Shown here in pieces: positions 19,515 to 28,211 of a stretch of DNA of 60,334 nt (position 1 is its first letter; every line of letters begins with the position of its first letter). Below the pieces are notes generated by a model, which did not search any database, was not told where the DNA came from, and saw only the letters and a list, made by a program, of their open reading frames with translations. This stretch comes from Bacteroidota bacterium (GTDB taxonomy: Bacteria > Bacteroidota > Bacteroidia > Bacteroidales > UBA12481). The stretch spans positions 1 to 60,334 of the forward strand of contig JABHCC010000198.1 in assembly GCA_018669475.1 (NCBI GenBank), written 5' to 3'. The position numbers and the translations under genes were made by a program.

Positions 19515-20492
19515 CTAATATTTTACAGTTTTTTCAATTTCAAATAGAATTTTATCCGGACTGATAATGTAATGATGTTCTCCTTTTGGCAGAGGAACGA
19601 TGGTGTCAAATCCACTTACTCGTTTTGGTGGTGCTTCCAGATGGAGAAAAGCCTCTTCATTTGCTATGGTAATCAGTTCGGCTCCAACTCCAAAGCTACC
19701 TGGTCCTTCAGTAACCACAACAAGGCGTCCGGTTTTTTTGATTGACTCAATCACGGTTGTTTTGTCGATTGGATAAATTGTTCGCAAATCAATAAGTTCA
19801 ACTGAAATTCCCATATCTTTTGCCTTAACCATGGCTCGCTGCACCTCTCGAATTAAAGCTCCGTAAGCCACAACAGTAAGATCTGAACCATGAGACAGTA
19901 CTTTTGCCTGACCAATAGGAATGCTGTATTTGTCTTCGCTTACCTCTTGTTTTATAGCCCGATACAGGCGTTTGGGCTCCATGAAGATTATTGGGTCTTC
20001 TGATTCAATGGCTGAAATCAGTAAGCCTTTGGCATCACCCGGTGTTGATGGAATAACTACTTTTAAACCTGGGGTGTGGGCAAAAAGAGCCTCCATACTT
20101 TCTGAATGATGTTCCAGAGCGTTGATGCCTCCACCATATGGCATTCTTATCACCATCGGAGCTCCGTACCGTCCTCTTGAACGATTTCTTATTCGGGCTA
20201 CGTGCGAAATGATCTGATTCATAGCAGGATAAACAAATCCTGAGAACTGCATCTCAATAACTGGTTTTAATCCGGCTACAGCCATACCAACGGCGCTACC
20301 AACAATTGCCGATTCAGCTAAAGGTGTGTCAAAAACTCTCCTGGCTCCATGCTTTTTCTGAAGGTTTTCTGTAACTCTGAAAACTCCTCCTTCAACTCCT
20401 ACATCTTCTCCGAAAACAACAATATCAGGATCTTCTTCTAGTTTGAGGTCAATAGCCTGGTTTATTGCATTGACCATATTCATTATCTTCAT
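19515..20492 (-). CDS. 2-oxoacid dehydrogenase E1 component, beta subunit
   Basis: 325 residues, full length. VVFGEDVGVEGGVFRVT near residue 28 is the thiamine diphosphate-facing glutamate region of E1-beta; DTPLAESAIVG and MRMPYGGG-like stretches (IRMPYGGGINALEHHSES) follow. It forms an alpha2-beta2 tetramer with the E1-alpha gene 17 bp upstream. E1 decarboxylates the 2-oxoacid and reductively acylates the lipoyl group of E2. Confidence 0.92.
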   Translation of the reverse strand: MKIMNMVNAINQAIDLKLEEDPDIVVFGEDVGVEGGVFRVTENLQKKHGARRVFDTPLAESAIVGSAVGMAVAGLKPVIEMQFSGFVYPAMNQIISHVARIRNRSRGRYGAPMVIRMPYGGGINALEHHSESMEALFAHTPGLKVVIPSTPGDAKGLLISAIESEDPIIFMEPKRLYRAIKQEVSEDKYSIPIGQAKVLSHGSDLTVVAYGALIREVQRAMVKAKDMGISVELIDLRTIYPIDKTTVIESIKKTGRLVVVTEGPGSFGVGAELITIANEEAFLHLEAPPKRVSGFDTIVPLPKGEHHYIISPDKILFEIEKTVKY

Positions 20493-20509
20493 GTGCGATT
20501 ATTCTTTTA

Positions 20510-21598
20510 TTATTTGCGGCTTGCTTTCCAGTTAAGAAACTTTTCATGTTCGGCCTTTTGTAAAAGCAAGTCATCAGGAAGGTCAGCATACTGGTACTTG
20601 AAAACATCCTCCAGGGGGTAATCTGTGTGTTTTTCCGCCTCAATAAATATTCTGTCTATTTCTTTCTTGTATTGACCAGTTATTGTTTCCTCTTCTTTGT
20701 CTGTCCACAACTTCTGTGTCATCAGGTATTTTTTTAGTCTGACGAGAGGATCCTTTGCAGCCCATTCATCCTCTTCTTCTTTGGTTCGATATTTCGAGGG
20801 GTCATCAGATGTTGTATGCGCTCCCATCCGGTAGGTTACCGCTTCAATTAGTACAGGCCCTTTTCCCGATCCTGCGTGCTCACTGGCTTCTTCAAAGGTC
20901 TTTGTCATGGCAAGGAAATCATTACCGTCGACCTGAATTCCAGGCATCCCATAGGCAAGTGCCTTTATTGCAATCCCATCTGATGCTGTCTGGGTTTTAA
21001 AGGGAACAGAAATTGCAAACTGATTGTTTTGAACAATAAATATGACAGGAACTTTCCATACTGCGGCAAAGTTCAGCGCCTCATGAAAATCACCTTGTGA
21101 GGTCCCTCCATCTCCAACAAAAGTGTACACGATTTCATCTTTTTCCTTATAATTGATTGCGTATCCTATTCCAGTTGCATGCTGTAATTGGGAGGCTATC
21201 GGAACATTCATAGGTAACATATTCCTTGCATTCTTAAACAAGCTACCTTCTTCAAAACCCATGAAATACATGAATATTTCTTTGAGGCTGGCTCCTTTAG
21301 CAAGCCAGGCTCCTAATTCTCTGAATGCCGGAACGAGCCAGTCATCTTTCCGAATAATCTGAGCTACTGCACCGCTGATGGCTTCCTGTCCTTGATTTGG
21401 TGGATAGGTGTATATTCTTCCCTGTCGCTGATATGACACCACCATGAGGTCAGCTGTTCTGGCAAACAGCATTTTTTTATATGCACCTACAATATCTTTA
21501 TCTTTTAGTTTTGGAAAATGTTCAGGCTTGGTGATATTTCCAGCAGGATCCATCACCTGAAACATTTCGGTTTTAAAGGAATCGAATTCTTCTAACAT
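20510..21598 (-). CDS. 2-oxoacid dehydrogenase E1 component, alpha subunit (BCKDH-like)
   Basis: 362 residues. The thiamine diphosphate/Mg motif begins at GDGGTSQGDFHEALN and ends at VQNNQFAIS (GDG...NN). RTADLMVVSYQRQGRIYTYPP and GAHTTSDDPSKYR resemble branched-chain 2-oxoacid dehydrogenase alpha chains. It is the first gene of the E1a-E1b-E2-E3-lipoate ligase series on the minus strand. Whether the preferred substrate is branched-chain oxoacids or pyruvate is inferred from context, not proven by a motif. Confidence 0.9.
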   Translation of the reverse strand: MLEEFDSFKTEMFQVMDPAGNITKPEHFPKLKDKDIVGAYKKMLFARTADLMVVSYQRQGRIYTYPPNQGQEAISGAVAQIIRKDDWLVPAFRELGAWLAKGASLKEIFMYFMGFEEGSLFKNARNMLPMNVPIASQLQHATGIGYAINYKEKDEIVYTFVGDGGTSQGDFHEALNFAAVWKVPVIFIVQNNQFAISVPFKTQTASDGIAIKALAYGMPGIQVDGNDFLAMTKTFEEASEHAGSGKGPVLIEAVTYRMGAHTTSDDPSKYRTKEEEDEWAAKDPLVRLKKYLMTQKLWTDKEEETITGQYKKEIDRIFIEAEKHTDYPLEDVFKYQYADLPDDLLLQKAEHEKFLNWKASRK

Positions 21599-21665
21599 TT
21601 TACCATGAGGTTTTTCTGAATGTATTAATCTTACAAACCACCCATGGTTTTGTTTACCGGCGAAT

Positions 21666-22925
21666 TCAGCTGCCGGCAGGGTCCTTAGCCAGTCGCCTGA
21701 TAATCTGTACGATAAGCTGTTTGGCCTGATTCAATGAACTTATAGGGATAAATTCAAATCGACCATGGTAATTATAGCCTCCCGTGAAGAGATTTGGGGT
21801 TGGCAGCCCCAGAAAGGATAATTTGGCGCCATCAGTGCCGCCTCTGATAGCTTTTATTTGGGGCTGAATCCCAAGATCAATCATCGCTAATCTCGCTAAT
21901 TCAACAATGTGAAATACCGGTTCTATCTTTTCACGCATGTTGTAATACTGATCTCTAAGGCTCATTGTCACAGTATTGGCTCCCCATTGTGAGTTGAATT
22001 GTTCTACTAATTGCTTAAGGACATTCTTTTTGTCTTCAAAAAGAGTTTTATCATGATCACGTATAATATATTCCAGAACTGTATGCTCAATAGAACCCAT
22101 ATATCCTACCAGATGATAGAAGCCTTCATATCCCTCAGTGCACTCAGGTCGTTGGTTTCGAGGTAATCTCGAATGAAAATCAATACCGAGCTGAATGGCA
22201 TTGATCATTTTATCTTTTGCTGTTCCAGGGTGTACATTCCTTCCATGAATATCAACTTTTGCTGCAGCTGCATTGAAATTTTCATATTCCAATTCACCCA
22301 ACGGACCACCATCAAGTGTATATGCAAAATCGGCTCCAAAATTACGGATTGGAAATCTGTCAGCACCTCGGCCAATTTCTTCATCCGGGGTGAATCCAAC
22401 TCTGATGGTACCATGTTCTATCTCAGGATGATTTATCAGAAAACTCATAGCTTCCATGATTTCAGCGATTCCTGCCTTATCATCAGCACCAAGTAAAGAG
22501 TTGCCATCGGTGATGATGAGATCCTCACCATGCAAATCATTTAATTCAGGGAATTCTTTTGGATCAAGAATAATGTTCTCGTCTGAGTTCAGAGTGATAA
22601 TTCCCCCTTTATAATTAGTTATTATTCGTGGATTAACATTGGCACCTGAAAAATCAGGACTTGTATCCATATGAGCTAAAAAACCCACAACCGGAACATC
22701 TTTTTGAGTGTTCGAAGGCAAGGTAGCCGTTATGTAACCGTTTTGGTCTAAGCTCACCTCTTGTAAGCCCATTTCAGATAATTCCCCGAAAAGCATACGA
22801 GCCAGATTGAGTTGCCCGGGGGTACTCGGACAATTATCAGATCTTGGGTCGGATTGTGTATCGATTTTTACATATCTGATGAACCGATCGATCATACTTT
22901 GTGTGCCTAGAGATGTTTGCTTCAT
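21666..22925 (-). CDS. pepT: Peptidase T (tripeptide aminopeptidase)
   Basis: 419 residues, M20B metallopeptidase. Zinc ligands and catalytic residues are all visible: LAHMDTSPD (His, Asp), LGADDKAG (bridging Asp), TPDEEIGRGAD (Glu-Glu), YTLDGG (Asp), and GGYNYHGRFE (His). It removes N-terminal residues from tripeptides in the cytoplasm and has no signal peptide. The gene is followed after 67 bp by the E1-alpha gene; the ZIP transporter stop lies 3 bp upstream of its start, so those two are probably one unit. Confidence 0.95.
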   Translation of the reverse strand: MKQTSLGTQSMIDRFIRYVKIDTQSDPRSDNCPSTPGQLNLARMLFGELSEMGLQEVSLDQNGYITATLPSNTQKDVPVVGFLAHMDTSPDFSGANVNPRIITNYKGGIITLNSDENIILDPKEFPELNDLHGEDLIITDGNSLLGADDKAGIAEIMEAMSFLINHPEIEHGTIRVGFTPDEEIGRGADRFPIRNFGADFAYTLDGGPLGELEYENFNAAAAKVDIHGRNVHPGTAKDKMINAIQLGIDFHSRLPRNQRPECTEGYEGFYHLVGYMGSIEHTVLEYIIRDHDKTLFEDKKNVLKQLVEQFNSQWGANTVTMSLRDQYYNMREKIEPVFHIVELARLAMIDLGIQPQIKAIRGGTDGAKLSFLGLPTPNLFTGGYNYHGRFEFIPISSLNQAKQLIVQIIRRLAKDPAGS

Positions 22926-22928
22926 TTT

Positions 22929-23741
22929 TTACAGAACTAAAAGACTTACAGCCATAATGGCCATACCGGCAATTAAGCCATAAATTGAAAGGTGATGTTC
23001 TCCATATTCTTCCGCCGCAGGCAAAAGCTCGTCAAGAGAAATAAATACCATGATTCCTGCAATCATCGAAAAAATAATTCCAAGCATAGCCTGTGACATG
23101 AATGGCATCAGAATCAGCCATACAAGGAGTGCCCCTATTGGTTCGGCCAGTCCACTGAGAAAGGCGGCCCAAAAGGCTTTCTTTTTACTTCCGGTGGCGA
23201 AAAAGACCGGTACAGAAACGGCAATTCCTTCCGGGATATTATGTATGGCTATAGCAATAGCAATTGCAATACCTAGCTCAGGCTCAATTAAAGCAGCGGT
23301 GAATGAAGCCATTCCTTCAGGAAAATTATGAATACCAACGGCCACAGCAGTGAACAACCCGACGCGTAAAAGCTTTTGCTGCTTCATCTTACCCGGATTG
23401 TTCATCTCTTCCACCTTCCGGATTTCATGCGGATTTTCATAACTGGGGATTAAACGGTCGATAATCCCGATGAAAATAATACCAGCAAAAAACCCTGCAA
23501 CTGTGAGCCAGCCTCCTTTGCTTTCTCCAAATGATTCATTTAATGCATGACGGGCTTCGGGGAAGATCTCAACAAAAGAGATATAAATCATGACACCAGC
23601 CGAGAATCCCAGTGCAAGCGATAAAAATTTAGTATTCGTTTTTGATGTCAGAAAACTCAGAGCACCTCCGATTGCTGTGCTCAGGCCTGCAAAAAGTGAC
23701 AAACCAAAAGCAAAAACCAGCGTCTCAAAAGGGTAAGCCAT
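22929..23741 (-). CDS. zupT: ZIP-family divalent metal transporter (ZupT-like)
   Basis: 270 residues, about eight membrane segments. The two ZIP signatures are present: HNFPEGMASF in helix 4 and HNIPEGIAVSVP in helix 5, which form the metal pathway, and FLSGLAEPIGA follows. A small Ala-Ile repeat (IAIAIAIAIH) precedes the second signature, mirrored by a GCAATA-type microrepeat in the DNA near 23245-23270. The charged loop between helices 3 and 4 lacks the His-rich stretch of eukaryotic ZIPs. It likely imports zinc or iron. No Zur-type operator was recognised. Confidence 0.92.
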   Translation of the reverse strand: MAYPFETLVFAFGLSLFAGLSTAIGGALSFLTSKTNTKFLSLALGFSAGVMIYISFVEIFPEARHALNESFGESKGGWLTVAGFFAGIIFIGIIDRLIPSYENPHEIRKVEEMNNPGKMKQQKLLRVGLFTAVAVGIHNFPEGMASFTAALIEPELGIAIAIAIAIHNIPEGIAVSVPVFFATGSKKKAFWAAFLSGLAEPIGALLVWLILMPFMSQAMLGIIFSMIAGIMVFISLDELLPAAEEYGEHHLSIYGLIAGMAIMAVSLLVL

Positions 23742-23771
23742 ACCTGTCAGTCATTAATAAAAAGTGGGGTA

Positions 23772-25226
23772 TTAATCGGGTTTGAATATACTGATTTTTT
23801 TGCATAATGATTTCTGAGAATTGCTTATCTGAACCAGTAGAATGCCACTGTCATGATATTCCCGGAGTAAAGGCAAAATATATTTCCCTGGCATATTATA
23901 GCTTTTTTTAAATAGTGTTTTGCCATATAAGTTCTTGATTATTACCTGAAAAGGTGGAGATTCCGAGTCAGGAATTGTCAGACTTATCTGCCCTTGATTT
24001 ACATCCGGCAGGAGTTCAAAAGCCATAGTATGGTCATTATTATCAGGCATGGGCTGTACATCAACTTCTAATACCGACCAGGGGGAAATTTCGCCACATC
24101 CAATGCTTCGAACCCTGATTTCATCCCTGCCGGATGTGTCGAAATACAGATTTAAAACTGTTTCTCCTGCCGGATGAATAGATTTTCTGTTCCTTGAGTG
24201 CACCCACCATTCATTATACAAAGCTTGTGGATTTTCTCTGATAACATAACGCTCATATTCACCTTGAACTGCCAGCCTTGATCCCATAATGGGTCCGGGA
24301 GCTTGCAGATTTACCGGAATGTTGGGCATGGTGTTATATTTAAACCATTGATATCCGGTCAACTTAAGGTTTTCCTTATTTACCAACTCGCTATCCTCAA
24401 GGAAGGACTGGTAATATAATTCCCATGCTTCACAAGTAGTATGGCCTTTTTGCAACCAATTATAAAGGCTTGGATCACTGCTGCTACCTGAACCTGAAAA
24501 AATAGGAACTATCTCTATCAGACCTGATGCCCCCAGGCTTTCGAGTCTCTCCCTTTGTTTTCCAAAATGATACAAATTCACTGAGCCATCTGAATTTGAG
24601 CTTCTGTAAACGGCGTAAAGAATTCGATCAACCATCGGACTCAGACTAGCGGCATGTTCAGAATCAAGCCAGCCCACATAATATTCTATTTTGATCTCGG
24701 GAAAGTCAATAATGAGATTTTTTAACTCCCGGATGAAATCAAGGATGAAGGTGAAGGCACCATCAGGAGTACAGTCATATTCGCCCTCCCTTAAATATTT
24801 GTCACAATAATATCCGGCTGTTGATCTTTCTGACCAAAACTCGAACTCAATATTATAATAGCCAATGCGGTCATCCGGGAGGGTAAGGGGATCGAGGTTG
24901 TATAAATGAATATTCTCAGAGAAGCCTCTGAAAGATTCTGAAACTGCTCCAAATTGCTTTATGCCTCCCTTTTTTTTTGCCCTTCGGATGAAGCGTCTGA
25001 GCTGTTCCCGCTCCTGAGGATTCTCAAAATCGAAGTACCGAAGAGAATACAAGGTGAGAGAATTAATATTCGCATATCGACAATATTCGAACAAACGATC
25101 TTCTTCATACTGATCCCCAACAATGTCCCGGGTGCTGCTGAGGTACAGGCCACGATAATTCTGAGCATTCGCCAGAGGAAAGACAAATAGTGATATGAGG
25201 AGCAATAATGAATATCGGTTCAGCAT
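23772..25226 (-). CDS. Secreted protein of unknown function with sorting-like C-terminal domain
   Basis: 484 residues with a signal peptide ending near PLANAQ. The body (about 25-320) reads like an alpha/beta barrel: YRGLYLS at the start, then regularly spaced strand/helix segments with many aromatic residues (IEYYVGWLDS, IVPIFSGSG, LTGYQWFKYN). I cannot match it to a named glycoside hydrolase family. The last ~85 residues (VIIKNLYGKTLF, PGKYILPL, SGILLVQIS, KKISIF) follow the pattern of the type IX secretion C-terminal sorting domain, suggesting export across the outer membrane. It is divergent from the cardiolipin synthase gene and has no operon partner of clear meaning. Confidence 0.65.
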   Translation of the reverse strand: MLNRYSLLLLISLFVFPLANAQNYRGLYLSSTRDIVGDQYEEDRLFEYCRYANINSLTLYSLRYFDFENPQEREQLRRFIRRAKKKGGIKQFGAVSESFRGFSENIHLYNLDPLTLPDDRIGYYNIEFEFWSERSTAGYYCDKYLREGEYDCTPDGAFTFILDFIRELKNLIIDFPEIKIEYYVGWLDSEHAASLSPMVDRILYAVYRSSNSDGSVNLYHFGKQRERLESLGASGLIEIVPIFSGSGSSSDPSLYNWLQKGHTTCEAWELYYQSFLEDSELVNKENLKLTGYQWFKYNTMPNIPVNLQAPGPIMGSRLAVQGEYERYVIRENPQALYNEWWVHSRNRKSIHPAGETVLNLYFDTSGRDEIRVRSIGCGEISPWSVLEVDVQPMPDNNDHTMAFELLPDVNQGQISLTIPDSESPPFQVIIKNLYGKTLFKKSYNMPGKYILPLLREYHDSGILLVQISNSQKSLCKKISIFKPD

Positions 25227-25312
25227 GAGTTAAAGATATGTTTTTTTATCTCTGTCAGAAGTCTATTGCCAGAAGCAATATTATTTGTAATTTAAAACCT
25301 TGCTGATCAGCT

Positions 25313-26788
25313 ATGCTTACAGGAATATTTTCAATATGGAGAGCCGACGACTGGTATTGGATTACAATCAATATCATTCTTTTAATTACCATCATTTTTG
25401 TTGTTGGGGTAATTATAAAGGATAACCGTGAACCGGTTAAAACTATTTCGTGGATGCTTGTTCTGGTTTTAATACCTGTGCTGGGTATTATTCTCTACCT
25501 CTATGTTGGGCGAAATTTTAAAAAGAATAAGCTATTATCACTAAAAGTAGTCGCAGATGGGATCAGTATGGATAAACTTCTACATGACCAGTTGAGTCAA
25601 CTCAATAAAGAGGCTTTTCTGAAAGATGAACGGCTTGTGCCAAAAAGAAATATGATGCGCTTATTACTGAACAATAATAAGGCTCTTATTACCCAAAGGA
25701 ATAGTATTCGCGTTCTCAATAATGGCCGGCAAACATTCGGCTCTATGATCTATGAGCTGGAGAATGCCAGGAAGCATATTCATCTCGAATTTTTTATCAT
25801 CGAGGATGATACTATTGGAAACCGGATTAAAGACATATTAATTCGAAAGTCAAAATCTGGTGTAAAAGTAAAAGTGATTTATGACGATGTTGGAAGTTGG
25901 TCATTATCAAGGCGATATATTCGTGAATTAACAGGTGCTGGTGTGGAAATATATAGTTTCATGCCTGTGAAATTTTATGCCCTGGCCAATAAAGTGAATT
26001 ATCGCTTGCATCGCAAGATTCTTATCATTGATGGCAGAGTAGGATATGTGGGAGGTTTGAATATTGCAGATCGCTATTGGCGTGGTTTAGGTAATAATAA
26101 TATGTGGCGGGATACTCACCTTCGTTTGGAGGGAGAATCGGTTCACGGTTTACAAGCAGTTTTTCTGATGGATTGGAATTTTGTTACAGAACGAAGTAAT
26201 CCTGACGAAGATTATTTTCCAGAGGTAAAGATCAGGCAGCATAAACTGGTTCAGATTGTCACTAGTGGGCCTGACTCTGACTGGGAATCTATAATGCAGG
26301 CTTATTTTTCTGCAATTGCTACTGCTAAGGACTACGTATTTATCTCAACTCCATACTTTTTGCCCAATGAGAGTATAATGACAGCCCTGAAGACAGCTGC
26401 CTTAGGGGGTGTGGATGTAAGGATTCTCCTTCCGGATAAACACGATTCCTGGATAGTAGGTCATAGTAGCCGCTCATATCTGATGGAGATTCTCGAGGCC
26501 GGAGTGAAGTTGTATCTTTTTCAGAAAGGATTTACCCATAGCAAGCTGATGGTTGTGGATGATGTTTTCAGCTCTGTAGGTACGGCAAATATGGATATAC
26601 GTAGTTTTAATCAGAATTTCGAAGTCAATGCTTTGATTTATGATGAGGATGTTAGTTTGTCAATGAAAAAGGATTTTATTACTGATATTGAGGCCTCACA
26701 TTTGCTGAGTATTGAGGAATGGAAAGGACGTCCTTTCCACCATAAAGTAAGTGAGTCTTTTGCAAGAATTTTCAGTCCCTTGTTATAG
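25313..26788 (+). CDS. cls: Cardiolipin synthase (phospholipase D family)
   Basis: 491 residues. Two membrane segments at the N-terminus (about 15-35 and 45-65) are followed by two phospholipase D HKD motifs: HRKILIIDGRVGYVGGLN near residue 230 and HSKLMVVDDVFSSVGTANMD near residue 405. This is the architecture of bacterial ClsA-type cardiolipin synthases that join two phosphatidylglycerols at the inner membrane. It is monocistronic and convergent with the DUF58 gene, the two stops lying two bases apart. Confidence 0.93.
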   Translation: MLTGIFSIWRADDWYWITINIILLITIIFVVGVIIKDNREPVKTISWMLVLVLIPVLGIILYLYVGRNFKKNKLLSLKVVADGISMDKLLHDQLSQLNKEAFLKDERLVPKRNMMRLLLNNNKALITQRNSIRVLNNGRQTFGSMIYELENARKHIHLEFFIIEDDTIGNRIKDILIRKSKSGVKVKVIYDDVGSWSLSRRYIRELTGAGVEIYSFMPVKFYALANKVNYRLHRKILIIDGRVGYVGGLNIADRYWRGLGNNNMWRDTHLRLEGESVHGLQAVFLMDWNFVTERSNPDEDYFPEVKIRQHKLVQIVTSGPDSDWESIMQAYFSAIATAKDYVFISTPYFLPNESIMTALKTAALGGVDVRILLPDKHDSWIVGHSSRSYLMEILEAGVKLYLFQKGFTHSKLMVVDDVFSSVGTANMDIRSFNQNFEVNALIYDEDVSLSMKKDFITDIEASHLLSIEEWKGRPFHHKVSESFARIFSPLL

Positions 26789-26789
26789 A

Positions 26790-27728
26790 CTAAAAAAGTT
26801 TCTTGCGTTTTATTAAGAAAGGCATCAGCACATCCCTGAAATCTTTTTGAATAACAGCCTGGGCAAGATCGATCCCGTACTGACCACATCTTAGTTTTAT
26901 CTCATTTCGGTGTTGATTCATCAGTTTGAGATAATTTTCTTTTACATCGGCAGGATTAACGCGAATAACCTCGGCTGTTTCCATGTCAATAAAGCGATGT
27001 GGTTTGTATGGAAAATCAAATTGTCCTTCCAGATCTTCATCTATTACATGGAATAGCAACACTTCATGTTGGTTGTAACGAAAATGCTGAAGGGCTGAAA
27101 GCAGTTCCTCAGGGTCACCCTGGTCAAGCATATCGGTAAAAATAATAACCATGCTACGGCGTGGCAGACTGTCGGCCAGTTCGTGTAAAACATCTCCTGA
27201 ACGAGTAGCTTTATTAAGTAAATCTTTTTTGTCTGAATTGCTTACTGTCTCAAGCAAACGCGTCAGCTCAGCATACAAAAACTGGGCATGAGGGTTAGAT
27301 AATCTAGCTTCAGATTGAAAAGACAAGTTCTCAGAAAACAAATGTAAACCTACCGCATCTCGTTGACTGCGCAGAAGTCGTATTAAGGCTGCAATGCAGT
27401 AGATGCTAAAAAACAGTTTGTTATGAAGCTTTCCTGATGGATAGGGGAACAGCATAGAGGAGGAAATATCTAAAACCAGATGGGCTTTCAGATTTGTCTC
27501 TTCTTCAAATCGTTTAACAAATAGTTTTTCTGTGCGTCCGTAGAGTTTCCAATCAATGTGTTTTGTTGATTCACCCTGGTTGTAATGGCGATGCTCGGCA
27601 AATTCAACTGAAAAACCATGATATGGACTTCTGTGCAGACCTGTGAGGAAACCATCCACCACTTGGCGGGCAATCAATTCAAGTTGAGTGAACAGATCAA
27701 GCTCCTCTATTTCTGCTAGATTTTTCAT
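26790..27728 (-). CDS. DUF58 domain protein with vWA-like fold
   Basis: 312 residues. DWKLYGRTEKLFVKRFEEE near residue 60 is the DUF58 signature; VLDISSSMLF is the DxSxS metal-site motif of a von Willebrand A domain, and IIFTDMLDQGDPE continues it. Such proteins usually accompany MoxR-type AAA ATPases and BatA/BatD genes. No MoxR gene is inside this window, so this gene is either separated from its partner or acts alone. It is cytoplasmic, lacking membrane segments. Confidence 0.85.
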   Translation of the reverse strand: MKNLAEIEELDLFTQLELIARQVVDGFLTGLHRSPYHGFSVEFAEHRHYNQGESTKHIDWKLYGRTEKLFVKRFEEETNLKAHLVLDISSSMLFPYPSGKLHNKLFFSIYCIAALIRLLRSQRDAVGLHLFSENLSFQSEARLSNPHAQFLYAELTRLLETVSNSDKKDLLNKATRSGDVLHELADSLPRRSMVIIFTDMLDQGDPEELLSALQHFRYNQHEVLLFHVIDEDLEGQFDFPYKPHRFIDMETAEVIRVNPADVKENYLKLMNQHRNEIKLRCGQYGIDLAQAVIQKDFRDVLMPFLIKRKKLF

Positions 27729-27777
27729 CCGTATAAATTTAGATTTTTAATGGTCGTATGGAGCTCGCATGACAAAA

Positions 27778-27809
27778 AAAAGGCAGGAGATTTTCATCCC
27801 TTGCCTTTT
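27778..27809 (-). terminator. Rho-independent terminator of trxA
   Basis: An 8 bp stem AAAAGGCA/TGCCTTTT, 18 bp after the trxA stop, with a run of T on the minus strand from the A tract at 27774-27781. Confidence 0.7.
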
Positions 27810-27827
27810 GTAATAAGTTAAAAGGAT

Positions 27828-28145
27828 TTATAATAGTCCGTCAACTTTTTTTGCAAGAGCTGATTTTGGGACAACACCAACTTGCTTATCGGCCATTTCT
27901 CCATCCTTGAAAAACAGAATGGTAGGAATATTTCTGATACCAAATTTCCCAGGTGTCAATGGATTACTGTCTACATCCATTTTCGCAACAACAATTTTGT
28001 CACCGTACTCTTCAGAAAGTTCATTAATAATTGGCCCAATCATACGGCAGGGTCCACACCACTCAGCCCAGAAATCTACAATAGCAGGTTTGCCCGCTTT
28101 CAGTACAGTTTCTTCGAAATTAGCATCAGTTACTTCAATAGCCAT
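27828..28145 (-). CDS. trxA: Thioredoxin
   Basis: 105 residues from the ATG at 28145. A longer in-frame start at 28181 would add 12 residues overlapping the likely promoter, so I reject it. The active site is WAEWCGPCRMI near residue 30, and cis-proline in NIPTILFF near residue 76. There is no signal peptide, hence a cytoplasmic disulfide reductant. It lies directly downstream of dnaE on the same strand but has its own -7-like box at 28179-28186 and a terminator, so it is probably a separate unit. Confidence 0.95.
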   Translation of the reverse strand: MAIEVTDANFEETVLKAGKPAIVDFWAEWCGPCRMIGPIINELSEEYGDKIVVAKMDVDSNPLTPGKFGIRNIPTILFFKDGEMADKQVGVVPKSALAKKVDGLL

Positions 28146-28178
28146 GATAAAATGTTTTTTAGTCGTTATCAGAGGGCT

Positions 28179-28186
28179 CAAAAATA
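28179..28186 (-). promoter_or_regulatory. Putative -7 box of trxA
   Basis: TATTTTTG on the minus strand fits TAnnTTTG, 33 bp upstream of the trxA ATG, within the dnaE-trxA gap. Confidence 0.35.
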
Positions 28187-28211
28187 ATAAAAAACACCCT
28201 GTGATTAAGCA

